Part shown: in pieces, positions 53,481 through 62,900 of the stretch
Position numbering within the stretch: the stretch's first letter is position 1
How the letters are laid out: every line of letters starts with the position of its first letter
Source of the DNA: an uncultured beta proteobacterium
Lineage (GTDB): Bacteria; Pseudomonadota; Gammaproteobacteria; Burkholderiales; Rhodocyclaceae
Length of the DNA: 64,000 nucleotides
Direction of reading: 5' to 3'
Assembly (NCBI GenBank): GCA_903886975.1
Contig: CAISOB010000064.1
Location: 87,666 to 151,665 of the forward strand
Notes under the pieces: generated by a model
Told to the model about the DNA's origin: nothing
What the model saw: only the letters and a program-made list of their open reading frames with translations
The model's database searches: none
Program-made: the position numbers and the translations under genes

Positions 53481-54470
53481 GTGCTTGAGCACGGCGGCCA
53501 ATTGCGCGCAGCCGCGCAGCGCTACGGTATCGCGCTCGCCGACTGGATCGACCTGTCGACCGGGATCAATCCGCAGGCCTACCCGGTCCCGGCGATCGAT
53601 CCGCAATGTTGGCATCGCCTGCCGGAAGACAACGACGGGCTCGAGGCCGCCGCCGCGCAATACTACGGCAACGAGCGCCTGCTGGTGCTCGCCGGTTCGT
53701 CGCCGGTGACACGCGCCTTGCCGACGCTGTTCGCGCCGGCGGCGGCCGCTTTCCTGACGCCGGTCTACGCGGCGCAGGCGCAGGCGTGGGAGCAGGCCGG
53801 CCACGGCCTGCGCCGCCTGCCGACGCTGAAGCGCGCGCTCGCCGCGGCAACGCCTGTCGTGCTGCTTTCGAACCCCAACAAGCTGACCGGCGCAACGCTG
53901 CCGCGATCCGCCGTGCTTGCGGCCGCTGCGGAACTTGATAGTCGCGGCGGCTGGCTGATCGTCGACGAGAGCTTTGGCGATCCGCAGCCCGACAATTGTG
54001 TCGCCGCGCTCGCCGGCAGCGCGCAAGCGACTCGGCTCCTCGTTCTGCGTTCGCTCGGCGAATTCTTCGGGCTGGCCGGCGCGCGCGTCGGATTCATTTT
54101 CGGCGCTGCGGAGAAACTCGATACGCTACGCGAAATGACCGGCCCGTGGCCGGTCGCCCACCCTTCACGCGCAGTGGCGCGGCATGCCCTGCAAGATACC
54201 GCCTGGCAAGATGCCGCGCGCGCGGCGCTCGCCGAGAATTCCGCGCGCCTTGGCGACTGCCTCGCGCCGCTCGGCACGGTGAGCCGCACCGGGCAGTTCT
54301 GCACGCTGAGCACCACGCATGGCGAAGCGCTCTTCGACCATTTTGCCCGCCGCGCGATCCTGACGCGCCGCATCAAGGAGCTGGGCATGCTGCGCATCGG
54401 CCTACCCGGACGCGAAGCTGACTGGGAGCGCCTGGCGCAGGTGCTTGCCGAATGGGAGTCTCCCGCTTGA
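53481..54470 (+). CDS. CobC/CobD-like threonine-phosphate decarboxylase homologue lacking the PLP lysine
   Basis: A 329-residue fold-type I PLP-family protein. It opens VLEHGGQLRAAAQRYGIALA then DWIDLSTGINPQAYPVP, clearly the CobC/CobD start, and ends GMLRIGLPGREADWERLAQV. The family makes (R)-1-amino-2-propanol phosphate for cobalamin. The PLP site is altered: at the expected SFGKFFGLAG the sequence is SLGEFFGLAG, with Glu194 (codon GAA at 54060-54062) replacing the Schiff-base lysine, and NPNNPxG has become NPNKLTG. Start is probably the GTG at 53481; TTG at 53457 is open. It overlaps btuF by 19 bp. It may be inactive or have a new role. Confidence 0.85.
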   Translation: MLEHGGQLRAAAQRYGIALADWIDLSTGINPQAYPVPAIDPQCWHRLPEDNDGLEAAAAQYYGNERLLVLAGSSPVTRALPTLFAPAAAAFLTPVYAAQAQAWEQAGHGLRRLPTLKRALAAATPVVLLSNPNKLTGATLPRSAVLAAAAELDSRGGWLIVDESFGDPQPDNCVAALAGSAQATRLLVLRSLGEFFGLAGARVGFIFGAAEKLDTLREMTGPWPVAHPSRAVARHALQDTAWQDAARAALAENSARLGDCLAPLGTVSRTGQFCTLSTTHGEALFDHFARRAILTRRIKELGMLRIGLPGREADWERLAQVLAEWESPA

Positions 54471-55348
54471 AACGCCTCTTCGCTCTCGCGCTTTTCGCCT
54501 GCTGCAGCATCCTCCACGCCGAGATCGCCGTCGTCGACGACACTGGCGCAACCGTGCGCCTCGCGCAGCCGGCCAAGCGGATCATCAGCCTCGCCCCGCA
54601 CGTCACCGAAAGCCTGTTCGCCATCGGCGCCGGCGATCGCATCGTCGGCACCGCCGAATACAGCGACTACCCCGAGGCGGCGAAGAAGATCCAACGCATC
54701 GGCGGCTACGCGAGCCTCGATCTTGAAGCCATCGTCGGCCTCAAGCCCGACCTCGTGATCGTCTGGGCAAGCGGCAACGTCAAGGCGCATGTCGAGAAAC
54801 TGCGCGCCATGGGCTTTACGCTTTACGTCACCGAACCCAAGCGCATCGACGATTTGTCGGGTACGCTAGCGCGCCTAAGTGAGCTTGCCGGGACCACCGA
54901 AGTCGGGCGCAAGACGGTTTCCGACATCCGTCGGCGTCTAGACGATCTGCGCCACCGTTACAGCGATCGGCCGCCGGTGCGTACCTTCTACCAGATCTGG
55001 AAGCAGCCGCTGGCCACGGTCGGCGGCAAGCAGATCATTTCCAGCGTTATCCGTTTGTGCGGCGGCGAAAATGTTTTCGGCCAACTGAAGACGCTCGCGC
55101 CCATCGTCAGCGTCGAAGCCGTGATCGCCGCCGACCCCGAGGTCATCATCGCCAGCGGCATGGACGAAGCGCGTCCCGAGTGGCTCGACGATTGGCGGCG
55201 CTGGACATCAATCACCGCCGTGGCGCGCGACAATCTCTTTTTCGTCCATCCCGATCTGATCCAGCGCCACACCCCGCGCCTGCTCGACGGCGCCGAGCGT
55301 CTCTGCCGACAGCTCGAAACAGCGCGCAGCCGCAGGCCGCGCGAATAG
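54452..55348 (+). CDS. btuF: BtuF-like cobalamin-binding periplasmic protein
   Basis: A 298-residue substrate-binding protein of the BtuF/FecB class. Signal peptide LFALALFACCSILHA, then RIISLAPHVTESLFAIGAGD, VGTAEYSDYPEAAKKI (the BtuF-type YxDYP motif) and LDLEAIVGLKPDLVIVW. The C-terminal lobe has FFVHPDLIQRHTPRLLDGAE. The adjacent cob genes support vitamin B12 or cobinamide as ligand. The membrane and ATPase partners (BtuC, BtuD) are not in the window. It overlaps the cobC-like gene by 19 bp, so it is cotranscribed with it. Confidence 0.9.
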   Translation: MGVSRLKRLFALALFACCSILHAEIAVVDDTGATVRLAQPAKRIISLAPHVTESLFAIGAGDRIVGTAEYSDYPEAAKKIQRIGGYASLDLEAIVGLKPDLVIVWASGNVKAHVEKLRAMGFTLYVTEPKRIDDLSGTLARLSELAGTTEVGRKTVSDIRRRLDDLRHRYSDRPPVRTFYQIWKQPLATVGGKQIISSVIRLCGGENVFGQLKTLAPIVSVEAVIAADPEVIIASGMDEARPEWLDDWRRWTSITAVARDNLFFVHPDLIQRHTPRLLDGAERLCRQLETARSRRPRE

Positions 55349-55429
55349 TTTGCGGCGCAATCGATGGTTCCGCTAAACCCCGTACGATGGACGTCGCGAG
55401 CCAAACCGGCTATGCTGCGCAGTCTCGCG

Positions 55430-55506
55430 GCGCCCGTAGCTCAGCTGGATAGAGTGCCACCCTCCGAAGGTGGAAGTCGCACGTTCGAATCGTGTCGGGC
55501 GCGCCA
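55430..55506 (+). tRNA. tRNA-Arg (anticodon CCG)
   Basis: A 77-base cloverleaf. Acceptor arms GCGCCCG (55430-55436) and CGGGCGC (55496-55502) pair fully; G and an encoded CCA follow. The D arm has GCTCAGCTGGATAGAGT. The anticodon stem CCACC/GGTGG encloses the loop CTCCGAA, giving anticodon CCG, which reads the arginine codon CGG. The T loop is GTTCGAATC. The anticodon was read from the folded loop by eye. Confidence 0.95.
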
Positions 55507-55512
55507 AATATC

Positions 55513-55550
55513 AAAGCCGCTGATTTCTCGCTGAAGTCGGCGGCTTTCCA
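55513..55550 (+). terminator. Terminator hairpin after tRNA-Arg
   Basis: AAAGCCGC (55513-55520) and GCGGCTTT (55540-55547) form a perfect 8-bp stem with a 19-base loop, followed by CCATTT. It starts 6 bases after the tRNA CCA end and lies before the DUF2058 gene, so it probably ends the tRNA transcript, although its T run is short. Confidence 0.6.
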
Positions 55551-55602
55551 TTTACCAGCTACGCTGTGCGAGCCAGCAGAACCGATTTACGGAGTAGCAC
55601 CT

Positions 55603-56139
55603 ATGGCCTCTTTGCAAGATCAATTTTTGAAAGCCGGCTTGGTCGACAAGAACAAGGTCAAAGTGGCCAACCAAAACAAGAGCCAGCAGAAGAAGGTCGA
55701 GCGCCGGACCGGGACGTACAGCGTCGATGAAGCACGCCTCGCCGCACTCGAGACGCAACGCAAGAATGCCGAGCGGGCGCGCGAACTCAATGCCGAGCGC
55801 GATGCGGCCGCAACCCAGAAGGCGATCGTCGCGCAAATTGCGCAGCTCGTGCAGAAGAATCGACAAAGCAAGGGCGCCGGCGACATCGCCTACAATTTCA
55901 CCCGCGATAAGAAGATCGAGCGGCTGTACGTGTCCGCCGCGGTCCAGTCGCATCTGATGGCCGGACGCCTGGTGATCGTCTGCCAGGGCGGCGTCACCGA
56001 ACTGGTGCCCAGGCTTATTGCGGATAAGATCGCCGAGCGCGACCCCTCGCTCGTCGTTCGGGTGAACAAGACCAGCGGTGAAATCGATGCGGACGATCCG
56101 TATGCCGCGTTCCAGATCCCCGAGGACTTGATGTGGTAG
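55603..56139 (+). CDS. DUF2058 protein (YaiL-like)
   Basis: A 178-residue cytoplasmic protein matching the DUF2058/YaiL family. It opens MASLQDQFLKAGLVDKNKVK, followed by a highly charged Lys/Arg/Gln-rich helical stretch (about 15-85) and a compact C-terminal domain (NFTRDKKIERLYVSAAVQSH and PRLIADKIAERDPSLVV). The family is sometimes called nucleoprotein or polynucleotide-associated; function is not established. The ATG at 55603 has GGAG upstream. The frame extends upstream into the tRNA, which is not coding. Confidence 0.87.
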   Translation: MASLQDQFLKAGLVDKNKVKVANQNKSQQKKVERRTGTYSVDEARLAALETQRKNAERARELNAERDAAATQKAIVAQIAQLVQKNRQSKGAGDIAYNFTRDKKIERLYVSAAVQSHLMAGRLVIVCQGGVTELVPRLIADKIAERDPSLVVRVNKTSGEIDADDPYAAFQIPEDLMW

Positions 56140-56194
56140 CTCGGGCGTTTGCCTATCGGGGTATTTTTCGGGTATTGCGGCTGATGAGGTTGAA

Positions 56195-56692
56195 ATGGCT
56201 TTAAAGGTTGTCGCGCGGAAGAGCGGCCTTCACGGCAGGGGCTTGTTCGCTGCCAGGGATCTGGTAACCGGGGAAAGGCTAATCGAGTATCACGGGAAAC
56301 GTTACGAAAAGGGAGCGCTGCCGGACCTGGAAATCGATGGGGTCACCAAGTTCCTCGGATTATCGGATGGCACGGGCATCGACGGGACAGGATGGGCGGC
56401 TCTCGCCAACCATGGATGCGAACCCAACTGCGAACTTCGTGAGCATGAAGGCAGAGGGCAGTTAAGGGCATGGCTTTACACCCTGCGGGACATAAAGCAA
56501 GGGGAAGAACTGGTATGGGACTACCGTCTGGATGTGAGATCAAGAAAGCAAGCCTATTCGTCCTGGGCATGCGCGTGCGGCGCAGAAAACTGCCGGAGAA
56601 CCATGGCCGATCCGGACAGGTTCAAGAGCACAAGGAATAAAGTAAGAGAGATCGCAATCGCTGATGGAAATTCGGAACACCGGATTTCTTGA
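56195..56692 (+). CDS. SET-domain protein methyltransferase
   Basis: A 165-residue single-domain SET protein. Motifs in order: GLHGRGLFAARDLVTGERLI (SET-N), GWAALANHGCEPNCEL (the NHxCxPN SAM/catalytic motif, 72-78), GEELVWDYR (the ELxxDY motif with the catalytic Tyr, about 103-111), and a post-SET zinc site with Cys126, Cys128, Cys133 plus Cys75. SET proteins methylate lysines; bacterial members occur in pathogens and symbionts and sporadically elsewhere, and their targets are mostly unknown. Base composition looks less GC-rich than in its neighbours, consistent with transfer. The ATG at 56195 follows GATGAGGTTGAA. No signal peptide, so it acts in the cytoplasm or is exported by another route. 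Confidence 0.88.
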   Translation: MALKVVARKSGLHGRGLFAARDLVTGERLIEYHGKRYEKGALPDLEIDGVTKFLGLSDGTGIDGTGWAALANHGCEPNCELREHEGRGQLRAWLYTLRDIKQGEELVWDYRLDVRSRKQAYSSWACACGAENCRRTMADPDRFKSTRNKVREIAIADGNSEHRIS

Positions 56693-56822
56693 TGATGTCA
56701 TGAAGCTCAAATCGATCGGACCGCAGTTAGACCTTACCGGACGCTGCAGATCCAACCACCCATGATTTGCAACTGTTCGGTATCAATTCGGGATCGCTTG
56801 AGTCTTCAGCCGCCAATCCTGG

Positions 56823-57614
56823 CTACTTATTGACAAATCCTTGAAGCCCCGCATAGATCGAAGCAGCGGTCGTAGCGGCTGCGGTGATAGAGCTGCCGAA
56901 GTCGTGGAATTTATTGGCCGACGACTGAATCTGTTCAGTCTTCGCGGCACCGCTACTGATCAGGCGGGCGAGTGCCAGAGATGCCCCGGAGGCTTGTCGC
57001 GCCTGTGCTCGCGCCTTGAGGCGGGCCATGCGGCCGACGATCATACTGCTGGTATAACTCAGCGCGATGCTCATCGCGTACTCGAAAAACTCGCGCCACT
57101 CCCGCAGCCCGACCGGTAGTACTCGGGTCCCATCGACCATCGAAGTGACCCCACTCATTGCCAGCACGGCAATGCCGGAAAGACTAATCGCCATGGCGAT
57201 AAGCAGCAAGCGCGGGCGCCGTTCCTGCGCGACCAGCAGTAGGCCGAAGGGTAGCGGGATCAGCAAGGACACGATGCGAAGATAGAGCGTGTTCAGGTCG
57301 TAGAAGACCGTAATCAGTCCATGCGCCGCAATGAGCAGCGCCAAAGGCATTAGCCAGTAAATCAGCCAGGTGGAAAGATGCGTCGTGGCGATCGGCTCGC
57401 ATTCCGCTTGGAGTACGGTAACTTCCGGGACGTCTGCCGTCGTCTTGACTGCCGGCTCGCTTGGAAGAGCCCGCGCTTCTTCGAGCGTGGCAACCGTTTT
57501 TTCCAGTGCTTCGATTCGCGAAAGAAGCGGTTTGACCAAGTAGAGATCTCGCCGGCAAACCGCACAAACCAGGGCTTCGTTATTGATTTCGCTGAGGCAG
57601 TATGGGCAATGCAC
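56823..57614 (-). CDS. Zinc-ribbon membrane protein of unknown function
   Basis: A 263-residue protein. The N-terminal zinc ribbon has two CxxC pairs (Cys3/6 and Cys17/20 in HCPYCLSEINNEALVCAVC), followed by a short coiled coil (about 31-50), three strong membrane segments (about 80-105, 112-130, 134-155) and a weaker one near 170-190, and a C-terminal Ala/Ser-rich tail with an amphipathic pattern. Start is the GTG at 57614, 3 bp after the stop of the upstream gene, so the two are coupled. I do not recognise the family. Confidence 0.75.
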   Translation of the reverse strand: MHCPYCLSEINNEALVCAVCRRDLYLVKPLLSRIEALEKTVATLEEARALPSEPAVKTTADVPEVTVLQAECEPIATTHLSTWLIYWLMPLALLIAAHGLITVFYDLNTLYLRIVSLLIPLPFGLLLVAQERRPRLLLIAMAISLSGIAVLAMSGVTSMVDGTRVLPVGLREWREFFEYAMSIALSYTSSMIVGRMARLKARAQARQASGASLALARLISSGAAKTEQIQSSANKFHDFGSSITAAATTAASIYAGLQGFVNK

Positions 57615-57617
57615 GAT

Positions 57618-58058
57618 TTACTTGACCACGGACAGGTTGATCACGGTATTCGATTGGCGCCCTTCACTATCCTGAACAGTGACGCGGATCTGGTGATCGC
57701 CAGGCGGCACCTCCGCCGAGGCGACTTCAATGCCCTGCTCGGACAGCCCTTTGCGCACACGGTCCAGCAATTCGATGCTCGGGCTCTTGAGATAGGTCAG
57801 CCGGATCGAAGACAGATCGATCTTCGATCCGCCGCGAGGTTCGAATGCAATATGCAAGGTGAAAGGCGAAGTAATCTGCGGGGTCGCAGCGTCCGGGGAA
57901 ATAACGCGGATTCCCGGCCCCCTCGTAATCGAACGGGTCGTGATTGAAGCCGCCGACGGCGGGAGTTTGGCCTCCGATTCTTTGATCAATGTTTCGGCCA
58001 TTGCACCAGAGCATAACAACAGTAATCCGACGACACTGGCTATTGCGATCCTGACCAT
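57618..58058 (-). CDS. Exported protein of unknown function
   Basis: A 146-residue protein with a clear signal peptide (MVRIAIASVVGLLLLCSGAM then AE) and a compact beta-rich domain (GIRVISPDAATPQITSPFTL, then PGDHQIRVTVQDSEGRQSNT). The end resembles an immunoglobulin-like fold of the kind seen in periplasmic carbohydrate- or protein-binding modules. The ATG at 58058 has a strong GGGGGAG ribosome site, which decides it over an upstream ATG at 58097. It is the first gene of a two-gene minus-strand unit with the zinc-ribbon membrane protein. Confidence 0.72.
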   Translation of the reverse strand: MVRIAIASVVGLLLLCSGAMAETLIKESEAKLPPSAASITTRSITRGPGIRVISPDAATPQITSPFTLHIAFEPRGGSKIDLSSIRLTYLKSPSIELLDRVRKGLSEQGIEVASAEVPPGDHQIRVTVQDSEGRQSNTVINLSVVK

Positions 58059-58219
58059 GTGCTCCCCCTGGTTATAGATTTGGCAACGGAAAAGCATGCG
58101 GCAATATTCCCAACAAGTCTTCCGTGCCGCAATTCAAAGCTACTATACTATGACCTAGGCATCCCGGTTGCTTGAAATATTTTGGCAGTAATCTTACAAC
58201 AATAATCGAGGGGGCGATT

Positions 58220-59821
58220 GTGACTCGGGTTCTTCATCAATCCCCGAATTGCCGGGAAGTTCTGCCGATCGCGCTGCTATGCCTTTTCGTCGCGCTGGCT
58301 TCGGGTTGCGCAAATCTTCGGGAAGACATCGTTCGCGCACCGTCGCAGGCGTTCTCCGATCCGCAGCAGACCAATCTCGGCCACAGTTACGAAACCGCAC
58401 AGGCGAAACACCCCCGTCTCTCCGCATTCCGCTTGCTCAATAACGGCGTCACCGCATTGCTGACACGCGGTGCCCTGGCTGACCTTGCCGAACGATCGAT
58501 TGATCTTCAATACTACATTTACGACGCTGACGAAGCGGGCGCATTCCTGCTCGAGCGATTGATCGCGGCCGCCGATCGCGGCGTCCGCGTGCGCATGATT
58601 CTTGACGACTTTCTGCTCGGTCTCGACGACCAGACCTTGGAGACGCTGAACGCCCATTCGAATATCGAAATCCGGATTTTTAACCCCTTCCACGATCGCA
58701 TGCGTTGGTCACGCTCCCTGCAGATGGTCTTGCAGGCGGACTCGCTTGGGCACCGTATGCACAACAAGGTGTTTGCCGTCGACGGCCAGATTGCCATCCT
58801 CGGCGGACGAAACATAAGTAATCACTATTTCGAGGGGGCCGCGGACGCCAACTTCCGCGATATGGATATTCTCGCCGCGGGACCGGTCGTCCGCGACGTC
58901 GGACAGAATTTTGACGAATATTGGAACAGCCCCATCGTGGTACCTGTTGCTGCGTTTGGCTCCAGTACACGCGTCGGGGAGGCTTATGAACGTTTCCTGG
59001 CGTTGAGGGCACAGGCGCTTGCCGAGGTGGGTGCCTTTGCGGAGTATCGACGGCACAAGCCCGAGATTGTTCGACAGCTGCTCACCGAGGCCGACAATAT
59101 GACATGGGCGCCAGGCCGGGCGATCGCCGAGCCGCCTGTTCGGAAGGAGACAGGTGCAACGAAGTCGTCTTCGGTGATCGCAAAGGCGCTGGCGATTGCA
59201 AGACAAGACACGCAAAACGAGATTACCTACGAAGTGGCGTACTTCGTGCCGGGGAAACGCGGGGTCGAGGTCATGCAAGACTTGCAGTCGCGTGGCGTCA
59301 AAGTGCGCATTCTGACCAATTCGCTGGCCTCTACCGACGTGGTCGCGGTGCACGCCGGTTATGCGCCTTACCGCGACGCCCTGGTCGCGGCCGGTGTCGA
59401 TCTGCACGAATACCGTCCCGACGCAACGAGGCCGGAACCGCAGGGGCATCGCATGCGTATGGGGAGTTCGGCATCGGCTTTGCATGCCAAGGTCGTTATT
59501 CACGACCGGAAACTGATTTGGGTCGGCAGCGCCAACTTCGACCCGCGCTCACGCCATCTGAATACCGAGACAGGACTGTTGATCGAAAGCCCGGCACTCG
59601 CCGAACGGGTGCTCGCGGGAATGGAACGCGACTTCCAGCCACAGTACAGCTGGAAATTGGAACTCGAGACCGTCCCGGAAACTTCGACGCGTCAACTCAT
59701 ATGGACCGGCGAACGTGGCGGCAAACCCGTGGTGTTTCACAATGACCCCGACGCCAGTCTGTGGCGCAGGGTAGGCGTTGGCTTCTATTCGATATTGCCG
59801 GGTCTCGAGGACTTGCTCTGA
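58220..59821 (+). CDS. Phospholipase D-family lipoprotein (cardiolipin synthase C-like)
   Basis: A 533-residue lipoprotein with two PLD (HKD) motifs: HNKVFAVDGQIAILGGRNIS (His181) and HAKVVIHDRKLIWVGSANFD (His422). The lipobox is VALASGC (Cys30). Layout and DLQYYIYDADEAG match ClsC-type cardiolipin synthases, which join phosphatidylglycerol with another phospholipid. As a lipoprotein it would act on the periplasmic side. Start is the GTG at 58220, set by the GAGGGGG ribosome site; a TTG at 58172 would add 16 residues. It is divergent from the minus-strand pair upstream. Confidence 0.88.
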   Translation: MTRVLHQSPNCREVLPIALLCLFVALASGCANLREDIVRAPSQAFSDPQQTNLGHSYETAQAKHPRLSAFRLLNNGVTALLTRGALADLAERSIDLQYYIYDADEAGAFLLERLIAAADRGVRVRMILDDFLLGLDDQTLETLNAHSNIEIRIFNPFHDRMRWSRSLQMVLQADSLGHRMHNKVFAVDGQIAILGGRNISNHYFEGAADANFRDMDILAAGPVVRDVGQNFDEYWNSPIVVPVAAFGSSTRVGEAYERFLALRAQALAEVGAFAEYRRHKPEIVRQLLTEADNMTWAPGRAIAEPPVRKETGATKSSSVIAKALAIARQDTQNEITYEVAYFVPGKRGVEVMQDLQSRGVKVRILTNSLASTDVVAVHAGYAPYRDALVAAGVDLHEYRPDATRPEPQGHRMRMGSSASALHAKVVIHDRKLIWVGSANFDPRSRHLNTETGLLIESPALAERVLAGMERDFQPQYSWKLELETVPETSTRQLIWTGERGGKPVVFHNDPDASLWRRVGVGFYSILPGLEDLL

Positions 59822-59996
59822 ACGGCAACAATTCAGCCGGGCACTATGCAGGACTTCGTGACGGACAATAAACCGAATATGTCACTTCGCGATGAAGCCA
59901 ATTCTCATCAAAGACGCGCCGAGCGTGGCTGGCTCGTTTCGTTGCTCCAAGGGCCGCCGCGGCAGTTCAACAGCAACTCATTAGGGAGAGCGAAGC

Positions 59997-62900
59997 ATGG
60001 GCAATGTGATTAGACCACTGGTCTTGTCCACGCTTGTTGCGTGCTTGGCGACCGGAAGCGTAATCGCCCAGGAAGACGATTCCTCCAGCGAATCTTTCGA
60101 CCTGAACCAGACCATGCAAATGGAATTGGAGCGGCAGATCAGCCTCCCTCCGCCGGAAACAAACGATCCGCAGGGGCAGTGTGTTTACTACCACCAGCGC
60201 GGAATGGCAAATTACAGGCTGGGCAAATACGACCAGGCGATTACCGACCTAAAGAAGGCGATCTCATTACGCCAAGCTGGCCAGATTATTCAAAATGCGT
60301 TATGTGATCGTTGGCGCATGCAAAGCGACTTGTCCGCTGTTCTCTTGGCCTCCGGCGACCTATTTGCTGATATCGAGCACTTGAAAACCATCGCCCCGGA
60401 ATGGAGAAAGACAAATTTGCGCGTATATCTTTACACGCAGCTGCGTCTGCTCGCACCCTACCTTGCTTTGGGGATGCTTAAGGAGGCGGATGAAACACTC
60501 AATCACGTGACCGATGTCCTTTCCGATGTCAAGAGGCGGAGAGATTGGAATGCCTTGCAGCACAACATAATGCAAGGCTACGAGAGCGCTTCGGCAAGGC
60601 TGCAGGATACGCGGGGGAATCGGGTGGAGGCCGAACGCTTTTGGCGCTCCGCGCTGGCTCACGGGACGGAATGGGTAGAGGAGAGTTCAAAGCGGATCGG
60701 AAGAGATTCCCAAATTACGAAAGCCGCTCGTGAGAATCTGATCAGCATTATTCGTTCGCTGTCGGTCAATCTCGCTGCGCAAGGAAAGCACGGCGAAGCC
60801 GAGTATCTGGCGCATGAGGCCTTGCGTCAGACGCTAGCCTACTCAAGCTTCAATACGACGGCAACGAGCGTTTCGCTAGCGACACTGGCGGGAATAAAGC
60901 TCCAGCAGGGGAATCTGAATTCTGCCGAGCGTTATTCCAGATTGGCTGTTCAATCTATCGAAAAGGCCAATATCCAAGCGTATTCGATCCGATTGGCTAC
61001 GCTGCGCCGGCAGCTCGGACAGATCCTAGTCATCCAGGAACGCTGGCAGGACGCCCTCAAGACCTACGACATCCGCAACCAGGGTCTGAGAAGCAATACC
61101 GAGCAGTTTGCGATGCGCGGTTCGGCTGACTTGAACTGGGCATTTGCGCTGCTCAGAACCGGGCAGGGCCAGAGAGCGATTGGAATGCTGCAGAGTGTTC
61201 TTGACTCCAGTCTTAGCAAGGGTTTCATCGATCCCGTATTCGTGGCCCAGCTGCGTGGTTATCTCGGCATTGCGCTGACCGGTCGAGGCAGCGATACGCG
61301 AGCCCTTGGCGAATTCAAGGAATCCCTGAAAGTCCTGCTCAAGCGTGCGCGCGAAGCGGCCAGCGACGACGACGCCAGTTTTGTCGATGCCTACCGTTTG
61401 CGCCTCATCATCGAGGGCTACCTCGAACTGCTCGCCGGGCTGCATAACTCGGGGCAAGTTCTCGCCGGCTCCGATCTTGTCAGTGAAACCTTCATGCTGG
61501 CTGACATCGCCCGCAATTCTTCCGTCCAGCGCGCAGTGAGCTCCAGTGTCGCGCGGGCTACGCTACCTGATCCTCAATTGGCTCAACTGGCCCGGCGCGA
61601 GCAGGATGCGAGCAATCAAAAGCAGGCCCTCAGCAAAGTGCTGGCGCGTCTTGCATCAGCCGCGGAAGAAAAGCGCCTGCAAGAAGTCATCAAGGACATG
61701 CAGCGTGAAATAGAGAAACTTGGCCAGGAGCAAGTCGCATTGCGTAAAGAACTGCTCGATAAATTCCCCGGCTACGCTGCCCTGATCGATCCGCTGCCGG
61801 CGACGCCGGTAGATGTCCGACAGCATCTTACTGCCGATGAAGCGGCGATCTCCATCTACAGCGGCGAACGGCAAGCCTACGTCTGGACCATTACGGCGGA
61901 CAAGGTCAGCTTCAGGACGGTACCCCTGACACGCAACGAGATTCAGCGGGAAGTCGAAAAAATTCTGCAAAGTGTTGACCTGACCGGTGAGCAGCCCCGG
62001 TTCTTCGAAACTGCCGCTGCACAAGGACTCTACGCCAGCCTGCTGGCTCCGGATGCCGGGCAGCTGGCCCGGACCACACTCATCAACATCATTCCGCATG
62101 GGGCACTAGGACAACTGCCGTTTGCCTTGTTACTGACCGAACCGATCAAACCATTGCCCAACCAGGCACAACCGTCCTATCGCGACATGCCGTGGCTGAT
62201 CAACCGCGCCGCCATCGCCCAGCAATCTTCCGCCAGCGGCTTCCTGGCACTGCGCCAGGCGATTCCGCCCAAGCTCGAACGCCGGCCCTTCGTCGGATTT
62301 GGCGACCCGATATTCCTGGCCGATGCCGCCGCTGGCACGCAGCGCGGCAATCGCGTCCGCAGTATCTCGATCGCCACTGCGGGTGACGAGACCCTGAACG
62401 TTCTTGAGCGCGCCATCGGTTCGGAAGAGCCCTTGCACAGCGCGGCCTTGCGCCAGCGCCCGACACTTGCCGAAGCTTTCTCCTTGCTCCCGCGCCTACC
62501 CGACACTGCAGAGGAACTGAAGGAGATCGCCGAGGCGACCGGAGGCAATATCGCAAACGACATTTACTTGGGCTCACGTGCGACGGAGACCAACGTAAAG
62601 ACTGCCGATCTTTCGCGTTACAGGGTCCTGGCCTTCGCTACGCATGGATTGGTGCCAGGCGAACTGAGCGGTCTGGACGAGCCTGCCCTGGCACTTTCTA
62701 ATCCTGTCTTGACCAAGGAAACAGATAACGACGGCTTCCTGACTCTCGAAGAAGTGCTCGGACTAAAGCTCAACGCCGATTGGGTAATTCTGTCGGCATG
62801 CAATACCGCGAGTACCGATGGGCAGGCCAGCGAAGCGGTGTCGGGGCTCGGCCGGGCGTTCTTCTACGCCGGGACACGCAGTCTGCTGGTCTCGAATTGG

